Of a DNA stretch of 51,997 nt, positions 10,601 to 20,289 are shown in pieces. Source of the stretch: an uncultured Alphaproteobacteria bacterium (GTDB lineage Bacteria > Pseudomonadota > Alphaproteobacteria > HIMB59 > GCA-002718135). Location: positions 1-51,997 of the forward strand of contig CACGJH010000010.1 in the NCBI GenBank assembly GCA_902573325.1, given 5' to 3'. Numbering within the stretch: position 1 is the first letter of the stretch; the number at the start of each line of letters is the position of its first letter. Below the pieces are notes generated by a model that saw only the letters and a list, made by a program, of their open reading frames with translations, ran no database searches and had not been told where the DNA came from. Position numbers and translations under genes: made by a program.

Positions 10601-10843
10601 TTCGATTTCAATTATTTTTTCTACAAATTCTTTAGTTATAGGCTCAATATAAGTCTGATCAGCTAATTCTGGATCAGTCATTATTGTTGCAGGATTTGAA
10701 TTAATTAATACTATTTTGTAACCTTCATCTTTGAGAGACTTACATGCCTGAGCACCCGAGTAATCAAATTCACAAGCTTGACCAATAACTATAGGACCTG
10801 CACCTACTATTAATATTTTATTTATGTCAGTTCTTTTTGGCAT
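7613..10843 (-). CDS. carB: Carbamoyl-phosphate synthase, large subunit
   Basis: This 1076-aa synthetase makes carbamoyl phosphate for pyrimidines and arginine from ammonia delivered by CarA. It has two homologous ATP-grasp halves: the first begins [20 protein letters not shown] and holds [16 protein letters not shown], the second begins [20 protein letters not shown] and holds [16 protein letters not shown]. The C-terminal MGS-like allosteric domain starts around residue 940. Length equals that of typical CarB. Its ATG lies inside the 3' end of carA (17-base overlap), so translation is probably coupled, which suits the 1:1 complex. Confidence 0.98.
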   Translation of the reverse strand: MPKRTDINKILIVGAGPIVIGQACEFDYSGAQACKSLKDEGYKIVLINSNPATIMTDPELADQTYIEPITKEFVEKIIEIEKPDALLPTMGGQTALNVSMELFNNRILEKHGVKMIGANPTAIELAEDRQKFKDAMKEIGLSCPKSYVVKTIEESKRVKNELNLPLVIRPSFTLGGTGGGVAYDDEGFIDLCNRGLNASPTNQILIEKSVSGWKEFEMEVVRDNKDNCIIVCSIENVDPMGVHTGDSITVAPSLTLTDKEYQILRNASIKVLRKIGVDTGGSNVQFAINPDDGEINVIEMNPRVSRSSALASKATGFPIAKIAAKLAVGYTLDELENDITTTTPASFEPTIDYVVTKIPRFTFEKFVGANSDLTTSMKSVGEAMSIGRSFNESIQKGFNSLEYGLTGFDKPKLSSNNKNAILNELKTQTSQRLLVVGEALRIGLTVDEINKITKYDKWFLYQIKTIIDFEKILKEKGLKKDIILYAKKIGFSDSKISLILNLEEKELRKFRNNNDINPVFRLVDTCAGEFSSKTPYLYSTYDWDFENTKFCEANPTSKDKVIILGGGPNRIGQGIEFDYCCVHAVYALKEKGIETIMINCNPETVSTDYDTADRLYFEPLSAESVIEIYNKEKSNGNVLGVLVQFGGQTPLKIAKEIEEAGIKVIGTSTEAIDLAEDRDRFSEILIKLKIAQPKNAFANTVAQTLEKADEIGYPVLVRPSYVLGGRAMQIAYDKESLKSFSNEALEVSSNSVILIDEYLENAKEIDVDIIRDKNGEIYVAGIMEHIEEAGIHSGDSACSLPPYSVNTETQNKIIEWVSKIANEINVVGLMNTQLAIKNKKIYVLEVNPRASRTVPFVAKSKGIPIAKIAAKVMVGENLNTILNEYKINELKNFNVKESVFPFNKFDGVDLILGPEMKSTGEVMGIDETFLSSYIKSQIACGNILPSKGTVFISIDNDNKKFIIEIAQKLKELDFNLLATKGTAEYLNTNNIKTKIVNKVKEGNPHVVDSLINNEIQLVINTTKTQSSIRDSYSIRRTSLMYNIPYYTTIAGAKVAVDAIEHMKTQEFTIKSLQTIN

Positions 10844-11996
10844 TTTTCTCTATAAGTTTATAAAATTCTTCAAACAAATAATGACTATCATGTGGACCAG
10901 GAGATGCCTCTGGATGATATTGAACACTGAATACTGGTAAATGCTTATGTCTTAAACCTTCATTAGTCCCGTCAAATAGTGAAACATGAGTTTCAATTAT
11001 ATCTTTGCCAAAACTCTCTCTATCAACTTCAAAACCATGATTTTGTGAAGTAATTTCAACAATTCCCGTTGTAAGATTTTTGACGGGATGGTTCGAGCCT
11101 CTGTGACCTTGAAACATTTTTTTAGTCTTTGCATTTAATGCCAATCCTAAAATTTGATGTCCTAAACATATTCCAAATATTGGAATATTATCATCAATTA
11201 ATTTTTTAATTACATCAACTATTTTACTGCCTGTAGCATAAGGATCACCAGGACCGTTTGATAAAAAAATTCCCGAAGGATTGGTTTCTATTATTTCTTC
11301 GTAGCTAGAAAATAAATTTAATACAGTTGGGTTAAGATTAAATTCATTTAGATTTCTTAAAATGTTATTTTTGATACCAAAGTCTAAACAAGTGACATTA
11401 TATTTAGATTGGCTTTTATCTGATTTATCACTTTTCCATATTCCTTCTTTCCAATTATAGTTTTTCTCTGTCGATACTATTCCAGCCAAATCTAAATTTT
11501 GAAGACCTTTCCACTCATTTATTTGAGTTTTAAGTCTTTCAATTTTATTTTCATCTTCTCCGAAGTGAATAATTGCAGCTTTCATAGACCCCTCAACAGA
11601 TAATTTCTTAGTTAAGTATCTAGTGTCAATTCCAAAAATACATGGAATTTTGTTATTTAAAAAATATGAATTTAAGTCACTTTCCGCTCTCCAATTTGAA
11701 TACTCTGATAATGGCTGATTTATTACACAACCATCAGCGTAGATTTTTTTTGATTCTTGATCTTCTTGATTTGTACCTACAATTCCAACATGTGGAAAAG
11801 TAAATGTAATGATTTGTTTTGTATATGAGGGATCAGATAATGCTTCTTGATAGCCTGTTTGAGAAGTATTAAAACAAAGCTCACCTACGGCAGCTTTTTT
11901 CTCTCCTAATCCATAACCCCATAAGATTTCACCATTTTCTAATACAAGAGCTGCAGTTTTATTGTGTATATGTGGTTCTTTTTTTAAAACTTCCAT
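10827..11996 (-). CDS. carA: Carbamoyl-phosphate synthase, small (glutaminase) subunit
   Basis: CarA hydrolyses glutamine and channels ammonia to CarB. The N-terminal domain ([33 protein letters not shown]) is followed by a class I glutamine amidotransferase domain. That domain has the oxyanion loop SNGPGDP, the nucleophile Cys in [13 protein letters not shown], and the His-x-Glu pair in [15 protein letters not shown] choose the ATG at 11996 (MEVLKKEPH); an in-frame TTG at 12014 would add six residues without better support. No clear Shine-Dalgarno is seen. It is the first gene of carA-carB-greA and divergent from yqeY across about 120 bases that must hold both promoters. Confidence 0.97.
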   Translation of the reverse strand: MEVLKKEPHIHNKTAALVLENGEILWGYGLGEKKAAVGELCFNTSQTGYQEALSDPSYTKQIITFTFPHVGIVGTNQEDQESKKIYADGCVINQPLSEYSNWRAESDLNSYFLNNKIPCIFGIDTRYLTKKLSVEGSMKAAIIHFGEDENKIERLKTQINEWKGLQNLDLAGIVSTEKNYNWKEGIWKSDKSDKSQSKYNVTCLDFGIKNNILRNLNEFNLNPTVLNLFSSYEEIIETNPSGIFLSNGPGDPYATGSKIVDVIKKLIDDNIPIFGICLGHQILGLALNAKTKKMFQGHRGSNHPVKNLTTGIVEITSQNHGFEVDRESFGKDIIETHVSLFDGTNEGLRHKHLPVFSVQYHPEASPGPHDSHYLFEEFYKLIEKNAKKN

Positions 11997-12116
11997 TATA
12001 TTTATTTGAAGCAAAATGATAGTTAGTAGGCATTTATAACAATGTAGTCAAGGATTAGTTGAAATTAAAAAGAAGAATTATATTATTAAATTAAATTTAT
12101 TAGAAAGTGAAAAAGT

Positions 12117-12572
12117 ATGAGCTTAAAGGATAAAATTGAAAGTGATTATAACAATTCTATCAAAGAAAAAGATAGTAATTCCATCAATACTTTAAGATTA
12201 ATAAAGAGCGCTATTAAAGATAAGGAAATTTCTCTTAGAGCTAAGCAAGACTCTTTGACCGATTCTGATATTTTAAGTTTACTTCAAAGTTTAGTAAAAC
12301 AAAGAAAAGACTCAATAGAAGCTTTTGAAAAAGCGAATCGGAATGATCTTATTGAAAATGAACTAAATGAAATAAAAGTGATAGAAAAATTCTTACCAAA
12401 ACAAATGAATGAAGATGAAACAAATTTGATTATAAAGGATATAATTGCTGAGAATAATTTTACTTCACTCAAAGATATGGGTGCACTTATGAAAATAATT
12501 AAGGAAAAATATACTGGAAAAATAGATATGGGATTAGTTGGTAAAATAGCTAAATCTTCACTAGGTAACTAA
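12117..12572 (+). CDS. yqeY: GatB/YqeY domain protein
   Basis: This 151-aa protein of the YqeY family resembles the C-terminal domain of the amidotransferase subunit GatB that contacts tRNA. Family marks are NTLRLIKSAIKDKEI, the SLVKQRKDSIEAFEKANR helix, IEKFLPKQMNEDE, and the C-terminal MGALMKIIKEKYTGKIDMGLVGKIAKS. The exact role of free YqeY proteins is unclear. It opens the group yqeY-dnaG-rpoD, and its stop overlaps the dnaG start by one base, a conserved alphaproteobacterial arrangement. Confidence 0.93.
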   Translation: MSLKDKIESDYNNSIKEKDSNSINTLRLIKSAIKDKEISLRAKQDSLTDSDILSLLQSLVKQRKDSIEAFEKANRNDLIENELNEIKVIEKFLPKQMNEDETNLIIKDIIAENNFTSLKDMGALMKIIKEKYTGKIDMGLVGKIAKSSLGN

Positions 12573-14320
12573 TGTCATTTTCAAAAAATGATCTTGAATT
12601 AATAAAGTCAAAAATTATTCTTTCACAAGAAATTGAAAAAAAAACAAAAGTTATAAAAAAAGGAAAAGATAGTTGGTGCTGTTGTCCTTTTCATGACGAA
12701 AAAACCCCATCTTGCAAAATAAATGACGATTTAGGCTCCTATTATTGTTTTGGATGTGGCGCTAAGGGTGATATCTTTACAATATACACAGAACTTTATA
12801 ATTTTTCATTCCCGGAGGCTGTAAAAGAATTAGCTCAAAGAGTTGGCATTAGAATAGCCGACAACTTTGATGCGAATATAAATAAAAAAAATGATAAAAT
12901 TTTTAAGATTTTAGAGGTTTCATCTAAATGGTTTCAAGACAATCTTCATAAAAGTAAAATTTGTAAAGAATATTTAAATAAAAGAAATTTATCAGAAGAT
13001 ACAGTCAAATATTTTCAATTAGGATTTTCATATAATTCGAATCAAAACCTTTATGAATTTTTGAAAGAGCTAAATTTTAATGATAAAGAAATACTAGAAA
13101 GTAATGTCGTAAAATTAGATAAAAATAATAAGTTTCGGGATTTTTTTTACAATAGGTTGATCTTTCCAATTGCAAATGAATATGGAAAGATTGTTGGATT
13201 TGGGGGTAGGGTTTTAGATAATTCAAATCCTAAATATATTAATTCACCAGAAAGTGAATTTTTTAAAAAAAGAAATATTTTGTATAATCTTTTTAACGCT
13301 AAACAAACTATAAGATCAAAAAAAAATATGTTGATTTGTGAAGGTTATATGGACGTAATAAGCTTGTATGACAAAAATATAAAAACAGCTGTGGCTCCAC
13401 TAGGAACTTCTTTAACTGAAAATCATCTATTATTATCATGGAAATATGTAAATAAACCAACCTTGATGTTTGATGGAGATACATCAGGTCTAAAAGCTTC
13501 TTTTAAAAGTGCCATAATGTCATTACCTTATCTCTCTCCTTCAAAATTATTACAATTTGTTATTTTGCCAAATGAATATGACCCTGATACTTATATAAAT
13601 GAATTTTCTTTAAATAAATTTGCAACATATTTAAAAAATCCACTTTCAATTGTAGATTTTATTTTTCAGGAATCATCAAAATCAATTGATTTACAAAAAT
13701 CTGATAATAAAGTTATTTTTGATAACTATATTGATGAATTAGTAAGCAATATCAAGGATAGTAAAATAAAATATTTTTATAAAAATGAGTTTAAATCTCT
13801 ATTTTTTCAAAAACTAAAATCATATTCTAGTAAAAAAAAATCTATTAAAATTATTCCAAAAACAATTTCATTAAAAGAGAAACAAATTTACTCTTTTCTT
13901 TTAGCTTACTTAAATCATGTGAAATTAAGACAAAAAATCTATTCGTTGTTGATAGCTTCTGAATTATTAAATGATAATGAGACTGAATTCTTAAATTTTT
14001 TTCATAAATCAGAGTTTTTTGAGGTTGATATCAATAATATTGATATTAATAAATTGCATAAGAAAGCATTAGCAATTTACGAAAATACTAGAGATAACAG
14101 TATTTTTCAGCTATTCCCTTATGTCAACTCAGCTTATGATCCTGAAGAAGTTATTAGAGAAATAAAAGAATCCATAAATAATTTAAAGACAAGACTTTTA
14201 AATTTGAAAAAAATAAATAAAAGCCTAAATGATATTGAATTCAATTCATCATCAATGACATGGGATGAATTAAAAAATATCACTTTTAATCTTCAAAATA
14301 ACGAAGAATTATTAGAATAA
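12572..14320 (+). CDS. dnaG: DNA primase
   Basis: DnaG lays the RNA primers for replication. The N-terminal CHC2 zinc finger is complete: Cys38 and His41 in [11 protein letters not shown], then Cys59 and Cys62 in [11 protein letters not shown]. The primase core follows, with [18 protein letters not shown] and the TOPRIM glutamate in [13 protein letters not shown], then [11 protein letters not shown]. The C-terminal helicase-interaction region is divergent and Lys/Ile/Asn-rich. At 582 aa it is slightly short of most proteobacterial primases. The start is fixed by the TAATG overlap with yqeY, and rpoD follows after 4 bases. Confidence 0.96.
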   Translation: MSFSKNDLELIKSKIILSQEIEKKTKVIKKGKDSWCCCPFHDEKTPSCKINDDLGSYYCFGCGAKGDIFTIYTELYNFSFPEAVKELAQRVGIRIADNFDANINKKNDKIFKILEVSSKWFQDNLHKSKICKEYLNKRNLSEDTVKYFQLGFSYNSNQNLYEFLKELNFNDKEILESNVVKLDKNNKFRDFFYNRLIFPIANEYGKIVGFGGRVLDNSNPKYINSPESEFFKKRNILYNLFNAKQTIRSKKNMLICEGYMDVISLYDKNIKTAVAPLGTSLTENHLLLSWKYVNKPTLMFDGDTSGLKASFKSAIMSLPYLSPSKLLQFVILPNEYDPDTYINEFSLNKFATYLKNPLSIVDFIFQESSKSIDLQKSDNKVIFDNYIDELVSNIKDSKIKYFYKNEFKSLFFQKLKSYSSKKKSIKIIPKTISLKEKQIYSFLLAYLNHVKLRQKIYSLLIASELLNDNETEFLNFFHKSEFFEVDINNIDINKLHKKALAIYENTRDNSIFQLFPYVNSAYDPEEVIREIKESINNLKTRLLNLKKINKSLNDIEFNSSSMTWDELKNITFNLQNNEELLE

Positions 14321-14324
14321 AGTT

Positions 14325-16475
14325 ATGGTAAAAAAAAAGAAAAAAACTGTTAAGAAAAAAACAATTCTTTCAAAAAAGAAAAACTCTATTAAAAAAAAAT
14401 TAGTTAAGAAAAAATCAGTTACTAAAACATCAAAAGTTTCAAAATCAAAAAGTGTAATTAAAACAAAAGCAAAAAAAGTTGCTAAGAAGACTCTAATTAA
14501 AGCTCCAAAACTAGATAAGCCAAAAAAAATTCCGAAATCAATTTCAGGATTTGAAGAAAAAATAAAAGAAATTTTTGCAAAGTTAATTAATAAACATAAG
14601 GTTGATGGAATATACACTCAAAAAATAATTGAAAAAGCTATTCCAAAAAAATTTAGAATTGATGAAAATATTAAAAAATTTAAAGATCTTATTATCTCTA
14701 ATGATATTAAAATTTACACTGAAGAAGAAGCAAAAGAACTAATTTCTTTAGCAAAAGAACAAACTTCTAAATCTGAAGAAGGAGTTGAAGATCAAGAAAA
14801 AAAACAAACTGGAAAAACTGATGATCCAGTAAGATTATATCTAAGAGATATGGGGGCAGTTGAACTACTAAGCAGAGAAGGAGAGATAGCAATTGCAAAA
14901 AGAATAGAAGCTGGAAGAGAAAAAATGATTGGCGCTATTTGTGAAAGTCCAATGACAATAAGATCAATAATTAATTGGAAGGATGCAATTAAAGATGGAA
15001 CTATGCTTCTAAGAGATATTGTAGATTTAGAAGCTACTTACGATATGTCAGATATATCAGACTCTAAACTTGAAGATACATTCAAACTAATTGAAAGTGG
15101 CGGAGATAACAAAGATGATGATAATAAAGAGAAAGAAAATAAAAATAATTCTGAAGAGAATAATGGAGAAGAGCAGCAACAAGAAGATGAAGACGATGAT
15201 AGTTTAAATGTTTCGCTTGCAGCTATGGAGGAAAAACTTAAACCAAAAGTATTAAATGATTTTAATGATATTACCAAGTTATTCAAAAAACTTCAAAAAC
15301 ATAGTCAAGAATTGATAAATGCTGATAAAAAAAATGAAAAAAGTTTTATTTCATTGGAAAAAAAATATTTAAAAATACAAAAAGAAATGGTTGCAGCAAT
15401 GAAAGCAGTACATTTTAATTCAACAACAATAGAAGCTCTTATGGAGGCACTATATGAACTAAATAAAAAACTTCTATTACGTGAAGGCAAGATGTTACGT
15501 ATGGCTACTAGTGCTGGGGTAAAAAGAGAAGATTTTATTACTCAGTATTTAAATTTCAATTTTGAAAAAAATTGGATCCAAAGTTTATTGGCAACAAAAG
15601 AGAAAAATTGGGAAAAATTCATTAATAGAAATCATATAGAGATTAATAAAAATATTGAAGAAATAAAAGAAATACAATCTGCTTCAGAACTACCTTTGTC
15701 TGAATTTAGAAGAATAGTTAGTACTGTTCAACAAGGAGAAAGATCTGCGAATAGGGCAAAAAAAGAAATGATAGAATCTAACCTAAGACTAGTTATTTCT
15801 ATAGCTAAAAAATATACTAATAGAGGTCTTCAATTTCTTGACCTTATACAAGAAGGTAACATTGGCTTGATGAAAGCAGTTGATAAATTTGAATATCGTA
15901 GAGGATACAAATTTTCCACTTATGCAACCTGGTGGATTAGACAAGCTATAACCAGATCTATTGCTGATCAAGCAAGAACAATAAGAATCCCTGTTCATAT
16001 GATCGAAACTATAAATAAGATAGTTAGAACAACTAGGCAAATTATGTCTGAGATTGGAAGAGAGCCTACTCCAAATGAACTAGCTGATAGATTACATATG
16101 CCTTTAGATAAAGTTAAAAAAGTTCTTAAGATAGCTAAAGAACCTATTAGTTTAGAAACTCCTGTAGGTGATGAAGAAGACAGCTCTCTTGGAGATTTTA
16201 TTGAAGATAAAAATGCTCTTATACCCATAGATGCGGCTGTAAAAAGTTCTTTACGTGATACCACAACAAGAATACTTTCTTCTTTAACCCCAAGAGAAGA
16301 GAGGGTTTTGAGAATGAGATTTGGAATTGGTATGAATAGTGACCATACCTTGGAAGAAGTTGGTCAGCAATTTAGTGTGACAAGAGAAAGAATAAGACAA
16401 ATTGAGGCCAAAGCCCTAAGAAAATTAAAACATCCTACCAGAGCAAGAAAGTTAAAAACATTTCTTGACGAATAA
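14325..16475 (+). CDS. rpoD: RNA polymerase primary sigma factor (sigma-70) with a lysine-rich N-terminal tail
   Basis: The housekeeping sigma factor, 716 aa. Region 1.1 starts around residue 75, region 1.2 contains [16 protein letters not shown], and an acidic insert rich in D, E and N lies at roughly 250-295. Region 2 reads [32 protein letters not shown] and [13 protein letters not shown]. Region 3 has [13 protein letters not shown], and region 4 has [14 protein letters not shown] with the helix-turn-helix [20 protein letters not shown]. The first 72 residues are extraordinary: 33 are lysine and only one is acidic. The ATG at 14325 lies 4 bases after dnaG. I see no better internal start before region 1.1. 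Confidence 0.97.
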   Translation: MVKKKKKTVKKKTILSKKKNSIKKKLVKKKSVTKTSKVSKSKSVIKTKAKKVAKKTLIKAPKLDKPKKIPKSISGFEEKIKEIFAKLINKHKVDGIYTQKIIEKAIPKKFRIDENIKKFKDLIISNDIKIYTEEEAKELISLAKEQTSKSEEGVEDQEKKQTGKTDDPVRLYLRDMGAVELLSREGEIAIAKRIEAGREKMIGAICESPMTIRSIINWKDAIKDGTMLLRDIVDLEATYDMSDISDSKLEDTFKLIESGGDNKDDDNKEKENKNNSEENNGEEQQQEDEDDDSLNVSLAAMEEKLKPKVLNDFNDITKLFKKLQKHSQELINADKKNEKSFISLEKKYLKIQKEMVAAMKAVHFNSTTIEALMEALYELNKKLLLREGKMLRMATSAGVKREDFITQYLNFNFEKNWIQSLLATKEKNWEKFINRNHIEINKNIEEIKEIQSASELPLSEFRRIVSTVQQGERSANRAKKEMIESNLRLVISIAKKYTNRGLQFLDLIQEGNIGLMKAVDKFEYRRGYKFSTYATWWIRQAITRSIADQARTIRIPVHMIETINKIVRTTRQIMSEIGREPTPNELADRLHMPLDKVKKVLKIAKEPISLETPVGDEEDSSLGDFIEDKNALIPIDAAVKSSLRDTTTRILSSLTPREERVLRMRFGIGMNSDHTLEEVGQQFSVTRERIRQIEAKALRKLKHPTRARKLKTFLDE

Positions 16476-17302
16476 TGAAGCTAACGCTTCTTGGTACAGG
16501 ATGTCCATCTATTGATAACAAAAGATGCGGTTCATCCAATCTTGTATCTTCAAAACAAACAAAAATATTAGTAGATTGTGGTTCAGGAGTAACACAAAGA
16601 TTACACCAAAGTGGAAATTCTTCTGCTGAGATTGATGCTTTGTTACTTACCCATCTTCATACAGATCATGTTATAGATTTATATCAACTAATTATTTCCT
16701 CTTGGCATTCAGATAGAGATACAATTTGGAATATATATGGACCAAAAGGTACAAAAAAATTTATAGATAAAATTTTTTCAGCTTGGAGAGAGGAGCGTGA
16801 ATTGAGAATTAATTATGAAAAAAGAAAATCTATAAAAGCTCTCAAATATAAAGTTTATGAGTTTAATAAAGAAGGTAATATAAAAATTAATGATATAAAA
16901 ATTAAATATTTTGAAGTAGATCACAAACCAGTTCCTTTTGCTTATGGCTTTTCTTTTTTTAATAATAAAAAAAAATTAACAATTAGTGGTGACACAAGAC
17001 CATGTGAAAGCTTAATGGTTAATGCTCAAAAAGCAGATGTTCTTTTACATGAAGTTTTTATTGAATACGAAATGAATAAGACTTCAAAACTTAGAACTAA
17101 AAAAACTTTACACAATGTAAAGGAATACCATACGCCGAGCAATCTAGTTGGGAAGGTAGCAAAATTATCAAATTGTAAAAAACTTGTATTAACTCATTTT
17201 GTTCCAACGAAGTTTAATATTTCAAAACTTAAAAAAATAGTTCGAAAAGACTTTGGAAAAGACCCAATAATTGGAGAAGATTTACTAACTATAAATATTT
17301 AA
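16475..17302 (+). CDS. MBL-fold metallo-hydrolase (RNase Z-like)
   Basis: This 275-aa metallo-beta-lactamase-fold hydrolase starts with [20 protein letters not shown]. The dinuclear zinc motif is THLHTDH at residues 59-65. Further ligand regions are SGDTRPCESL (Asp) and, near the C-terminus, LTHFVPTKF (His). It resembles the RNase Z/AtsA branch, but the RNase Z exosite arm is not obvious, so tRNA processing is uncertain and a small-molecule ester or lactone is equally possible. Its start overlaps the rpoD stop by one base, so it is probably the last gene of that transcript. It ends 4 bases into the convergent PanB-like gene. Confidence 0.82.
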   Translation: MKLTLLGTGCPSIDNKRCGSSNLVSSKQTKILVDCGSGVTQRLHQSGNSSAEIDALLLTHLHTDHVIDLYQLIISSWHSDRDTIWNIYGPKGTKKFIDKIFSAWREERELRINYEKRKSIKALKYKVYEFNKEGNIKINDIKIKYFEVDHKPVPFAYGFSFFNNKKKLTISGDTRPCESLMVNAQKADVLLHEVFIEYEMNKTSKLRTKKTLHNVKEYHTPSNLVGKVAKLSNCKKLVLTHFVPTKFNISKLKKIVRKDFGKDPIIGEDLLTINI

Positions 17303-18126
17303 CCAACTTTATTTAAAAATTTTTCAAATTCCTCATCTTTAATCTGAACAATATTTGAAGGTGTTGGAAATTTTTTAGTTTTTATATCATCTATGAAGTT
17401 TTTTAGCCCTTCAACAGTATCATCTAAAAGTTTTTCATAAGACTTATTTGTATCCTTAAATACTTTTGCATGCCGAGGTACTCGATCAGTATTAGTTCCA
17501 ATTACATCTTGTATAAATAAAAACTCAACATCACAATTTGGACCACTACCCATTGATAATGTTAAAAGATTTACTTTTTTTGTAATTAATTCTGCTACTC
17601 GATCAGGCACGCATTCTACCTCAAGACCAATAGCTCCCGCATTGTCATATGCAATAGCATCTTGATAAACTCTAAATGCTGAGTCAGCATCTTTACCGAC
17701 AGCTTTAAAACCTCCGGTCCAAGTACTCTTATAGGGAATTAAACCAATATGACTTACAGAAGGTAAACCTTCTTTACGAAGAGCTTCAATATATTTTGGA
17801 CTATTTCCACAATAAACAGCATCTGCTCCATTGTCTCTTGCTATTAAAGCTGCATCAATTGCCTTATCAATAGATGAAAGTTGACCAAGGCCAAATATCA
17901 TGAAGGTATTTGGAGCAGCTTCTCTAATGTCTTTTATATGAGCATCTCTGAACCATTTATTTGTTGGTACACCGGTTCTTAATGTTTCTTTTTTAAAAGA
18001 TACAATTTGGATATCTATGCCAGCTTTTTCTGCTGCATAAGCTTCTAAAGCATTCGTCACATATAGTTCAGTTAATTTAACTTTTCCTTTTTTATCAAAT
18101 AAATCTTTTACAGTTAGCTTAGCCAT
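17299..18126 (-). CDS. PanB-fold (ketopantoate hydroxymethyltransferase-like) protein with altered metal site
   Basis: The C-terminal two thirds of this 275-aa protein clearly follow PanB. SHIGLIP matches HLGLTP, GGFKAVGK matches GGYKVQG, LEVECVP retains the catalytic Glu (E171), and RVPRHAKVF matches HIPKFAKNF. By eye alignment the three Mg ligands of E. coli PanB are gone. VGDSLG becomes IVSFKKE at about 41-47, ADLPF becomes FGLGQ at about 78-82, and KIEGG becomes YCGNS at about 105-109. It is therefore unlikely to make ketopantoate in the standard way. It lies 1 base after a GH4 glycosidase and a PhyH oxygenase on the same strand, so a catabolic lyase or aldolase role is more plausible. 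Substrate unknown. Confidence 0.7.
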   Translation of the reverse strand: MAKLTVKDLFDKKGKVKLTELYVTNALEAYAAEKAGIDIQIVSFKKETLRTGVPTNKWFRDAHIKDIREAAPNTFMIFGLGQLSSIDKAIDAALIARDNGADAVYCGNSPKYIEALRKEGLPSVSHIGLIPYKSTWTGGFKAVGKDADSAFRVYQDAIAYDNAGAIGLEVECVPDRVAELITKKVNLLTLSMGSGPNCDVEFLFIQDVIGTNTDRVPRHAKVFKDTNKSYEKLLDDTVEGLKNFIDDIKTKKFPTPSNIVQIKDEEFEKFLNKVG

Positions 18127-19490
18127 TAATTATATTGAGGTAAATAATTACCATGCGCCTCAATCATCTTATCGGTCATGCTATAAATTTCATCAATTGT
18201 CAGATTAGCTCCTGTTAAAGGATCAAGCATTGCAGCATGGTATATGTGCTCTCTTTTTTTTGTTAGAGCAGCTTCTGCAGTTAGTATTTGTACATTAATA
18301 TTAGTGCGCATTAAAGCCGCTAATTGCTCTGGTAATTTACCAAACTTTTGAGGTTTATAACCTTTTGAATTAATTATTACAGGTACCTCTACACAGCAAT
18401 TTTCTGGTAAATTATCAATTAAATTGTCATTCATAACATTAGCATTGATAGTAACTTCTTTATTATTTGCAATTCCATCCATTATAAATGAAGCATACTC
18501 ATTACTTCTTTTAAGAGGCATATCATAAATTGGAGTCATATCTTTTTCCAAATCTTTCCAAAGTTTAATGTTACTTTTACATCTATCGATATACTCTTCT
18601 ATTGGTATCTTGTATTTTTTTATGACGTCATCTCTATTTTGTTTTATGAACCACGGAACATATTCAGCAAAGTGCTCACTAGACTCTGTTACAAAATAAC
18701 CAAATCGTCTAAGAATTTCATATCGTACTTTTTCATGAAGCACCTTATTAGATTCATGATCAGTTTTTTTACTTCTTGAAGATATTTCTTCATCATTTAC
18801 AATTTTTTCAGCTAGTTTTTTTAATCTAGGATATAAGTCTTCGTTTTGATTACCGTTAATTTTCTTTTCAAATTTTTTATAGAAAGCCATATGGTTTATG
18901 CCACCACATAGGTAATCAATATCATTTATATTTTCATCCAAGTCTTTCGCTAGCATTTCAGCAGTTCCCTGAACAGAGTGACATAGACCCATAGCTTTGA
19001 TTTCTGGAAAAGCAGTATTTATTGCAATCATGTTTGAGCACATTGGATTTACGTATTGCAACCAAGTAGCATTAGGACAAATATCCATAATATCTTTTGC
19101 AATGTCTAGTAAAACAGGAATAGTTCGTAGACCTCTCATTATTCCACCTATGCCGAGAGTATCTGCTATCGTTTGTCTTAACCCAAACTCATTAGGAATT
19201 TTAAAATCAATAACTGTGGATGGCTCATATCCCCCTACTTGAATTGTTGTTTGAACAAAGTCTGCACCAATTAAAGACTCTCTTCTGTCTGTATGAGAAG
19301 TAACTTTAGGTGAAATATTTAATTTTTTTGAAATTACATCTATTAAATCATGTGATGCTTTTAATCTTACAGGATCAATGTCTTGTAATGCAATTTCCAT
19401 ATTTTTAAATTGCTCTATAGCTAGAAGATCAGTTACTATTCTTCTTGTAAAAACAGCACTACCAGCTCCAATAATTGTAAGTTTAATCAT
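18126..19490 (-). CDS. melA: GH4 glycoside hydrolase, alpha-galactosidase-type (CHSV motif)
   Basis: GH4 enzymes use NAD and a divalent metal to oxidise the sugar at C3, eliminate the aglycone and re-reduce it. This 454-aa protein starts with the Rossmann motif IIGAGSAVFTRRIVTDLL. It then shows LQYVNPMCSNM and the metal-binding CHSV at 170-173, the form reported for alpha-galactosidases such as MelA. A second metal His is H200 in CGGINHMAFY. No signal peptide is present, so it acts on imported sugar. The start overlaps the PhyH gene by 8 bases and its stop overlaps the PanB-like gene by 1, so the three form one operon. Glycosides other than galactosides remain possible. Confidence 0.85.
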   Translation of the reverse strand: MIKLTIIGAGSAVFTRRIVTDLLAIEQFKNMEIALQDIDPVRLKASHDLIDVISKKLNISPKVTSHTDRRESLIGADFVQTTIQVGGYEPSTVIDFKIPNEFGLRQTIADTLGIGGIMRGLRTIPVLLDIAKDIMDICPNATWLQYVNPMCSNMIAINTAFPEIKAMGLCHSVQGTAEMLAKDLDENINDIDYLCGGINHMAFYKKFEKKINGNQNEDLYPRLKKLAEKIVNDEEISSRSKKTDHESNKVLHEKVRYEILRRFGYFVTESSEHFAEYVPWFIKQNRDDVIKKYKIPIEEYIDRCKSNIKLWKDLEKDMTPIYDMPLKRSNEYASFIMDGIANNKEVTINANVMNDNLIDNLPENCCVEVPVIINSKGYKPQKFGKLPEQLAALMRTNINVQILTAEAALTKKREHIYHAAMLDPLTGANLTIDEIYSMTDKMIEAHGNYLPQYN

Positions 19491-20223
19491 TTTGATACTC
19501 CATGATTGAATTATGAGGTGCCACTTTTAAAGGAGTGTACCTTGCGTGTCCAATTTCTTTATAGGGATTATTTGTTTTAGTATTAAAGCATACTATTAAA
19601 GTTCTTCTTGAGTAATTTGAATTATTTGCCTCTGATGAATGTAAAAGATTTGCATGAAAAAAAAGAGCATCGCCTGGATCAGCTTCAATATAAATACATT
19701 CATGTCTTTTTTCTAATTCACGTATTCTATCTAAATCTGCAGTTTGTTCAGGAGTATCAGATACACCATGACCTATTCTTCCAACTTTTTGAGATCCTTT
19801 TAAAACTTTGAGACAACCATTTTCTTTATTAGCTCTATCTAACATTATAAAACAAGATCCCATATCTGGATATAGACATGCATTATGATACCAATAACCA
19901 TAATCTTGATGCCAATCAAAACCACCATCACCTGGTTTTTTCCAAATTACTTTTGAATGATAGTGGTAAACTTCATCTTCAAGAAATTCTTCCATTGGTT
20001 TTACAATTCTTTCATTAGTAGAAAATTTCCCAAATAAATCATTTGAGGGTTCATTCCATAATGTAATATTTAATTTACCTGTAGAACTAAACGTTTCTCT
20101 AGCTTGATTTTCTTTCTCAGAATTTCTTTCAATAAATTCAGTTAATTTAGATATCTCATCTTCTGAAAAGAGTTTTCTTTTAAGAATGTATCCATTATCT
20201 CTGAAATCTGTGAAATCTGACAT
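19483..20223 (-). CDS. PhyH (phytanoyl-CoA dioxygenase) family oxygenase, canonical iron site
   Basis: This 246-aa Fe(II)/2-oxoglutarate oxygenase of the PhyH family has an intact facial triad: H105-Q-D107 in DWHQDYGYWYH and distal H195 in LLHSSEANNSNYSRR, with R207 as the likely 2-oxoglutarate anchor. The segments NKENGCLKVLKGSQK and ADPGDALFFHANLLH are typical. The substrate is unknown, and bacterial members hydroxylate diverse small molecules. It heads the three-gene minus-strand group with the GH4 and PanB-like genes, and its promoter must share the roughly 66-base gap with the divergent second GH4 gene. This context suggests a sugar-related substrate. Confidence 0.83.
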   Translation of the reverse strand: MSDFTDFRDNGYILKRKLFSEDEISKLTEFIERNSEKENQARETFSSTGKLNITLWNEPSNDLFGKFSTNERIVKPMEEFLEDEVYHYHSKVIWKKPGDGGFDWHQDYGYWYHNACLYPDMGSCFIMLDRANKENGCLKVLKGSQKVGRIGHGVSDTPEQTADLDRIRELEKRHECIYIEADPGDALFFHANLLHSSEANNSNYSRRTLIVCFNTKTNNPYKEIGHARYTPLKVAPHNSIMEYQND

Positions 20224-20289
20224 ATTAATTTCATGTTAAAAATAAATAATAATATTGTCAAATAATTTAAGGTGTTTAAGAATAATCTT

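Noticed and set aside
14312-14617. Phenylalanine-rich minus-strand frame that looks like a membrane protein
   Set aside because: It is the mirror of the lysine codons (AAA) at the start of rpoD read as TTT; low complexity and fully overlapped by rpoD.
15038-15286. Serine/leucine-rich open frame on the minus strand inside rpoD
   Set aside because: It is the antisense of the acidic, Glu/Asp/Asn-rich insert of sigma-70. It has no start signal of its own and the composition is explained by the rpoD codons.
17299-18126. Calling the PanB-fold protein a true ketopantoate hydroxymethyltransferase
   Set aside because: The metal ligands appear to be replaced and the gene is in a glycosidase operon without panC; only the fold assignment is kept.
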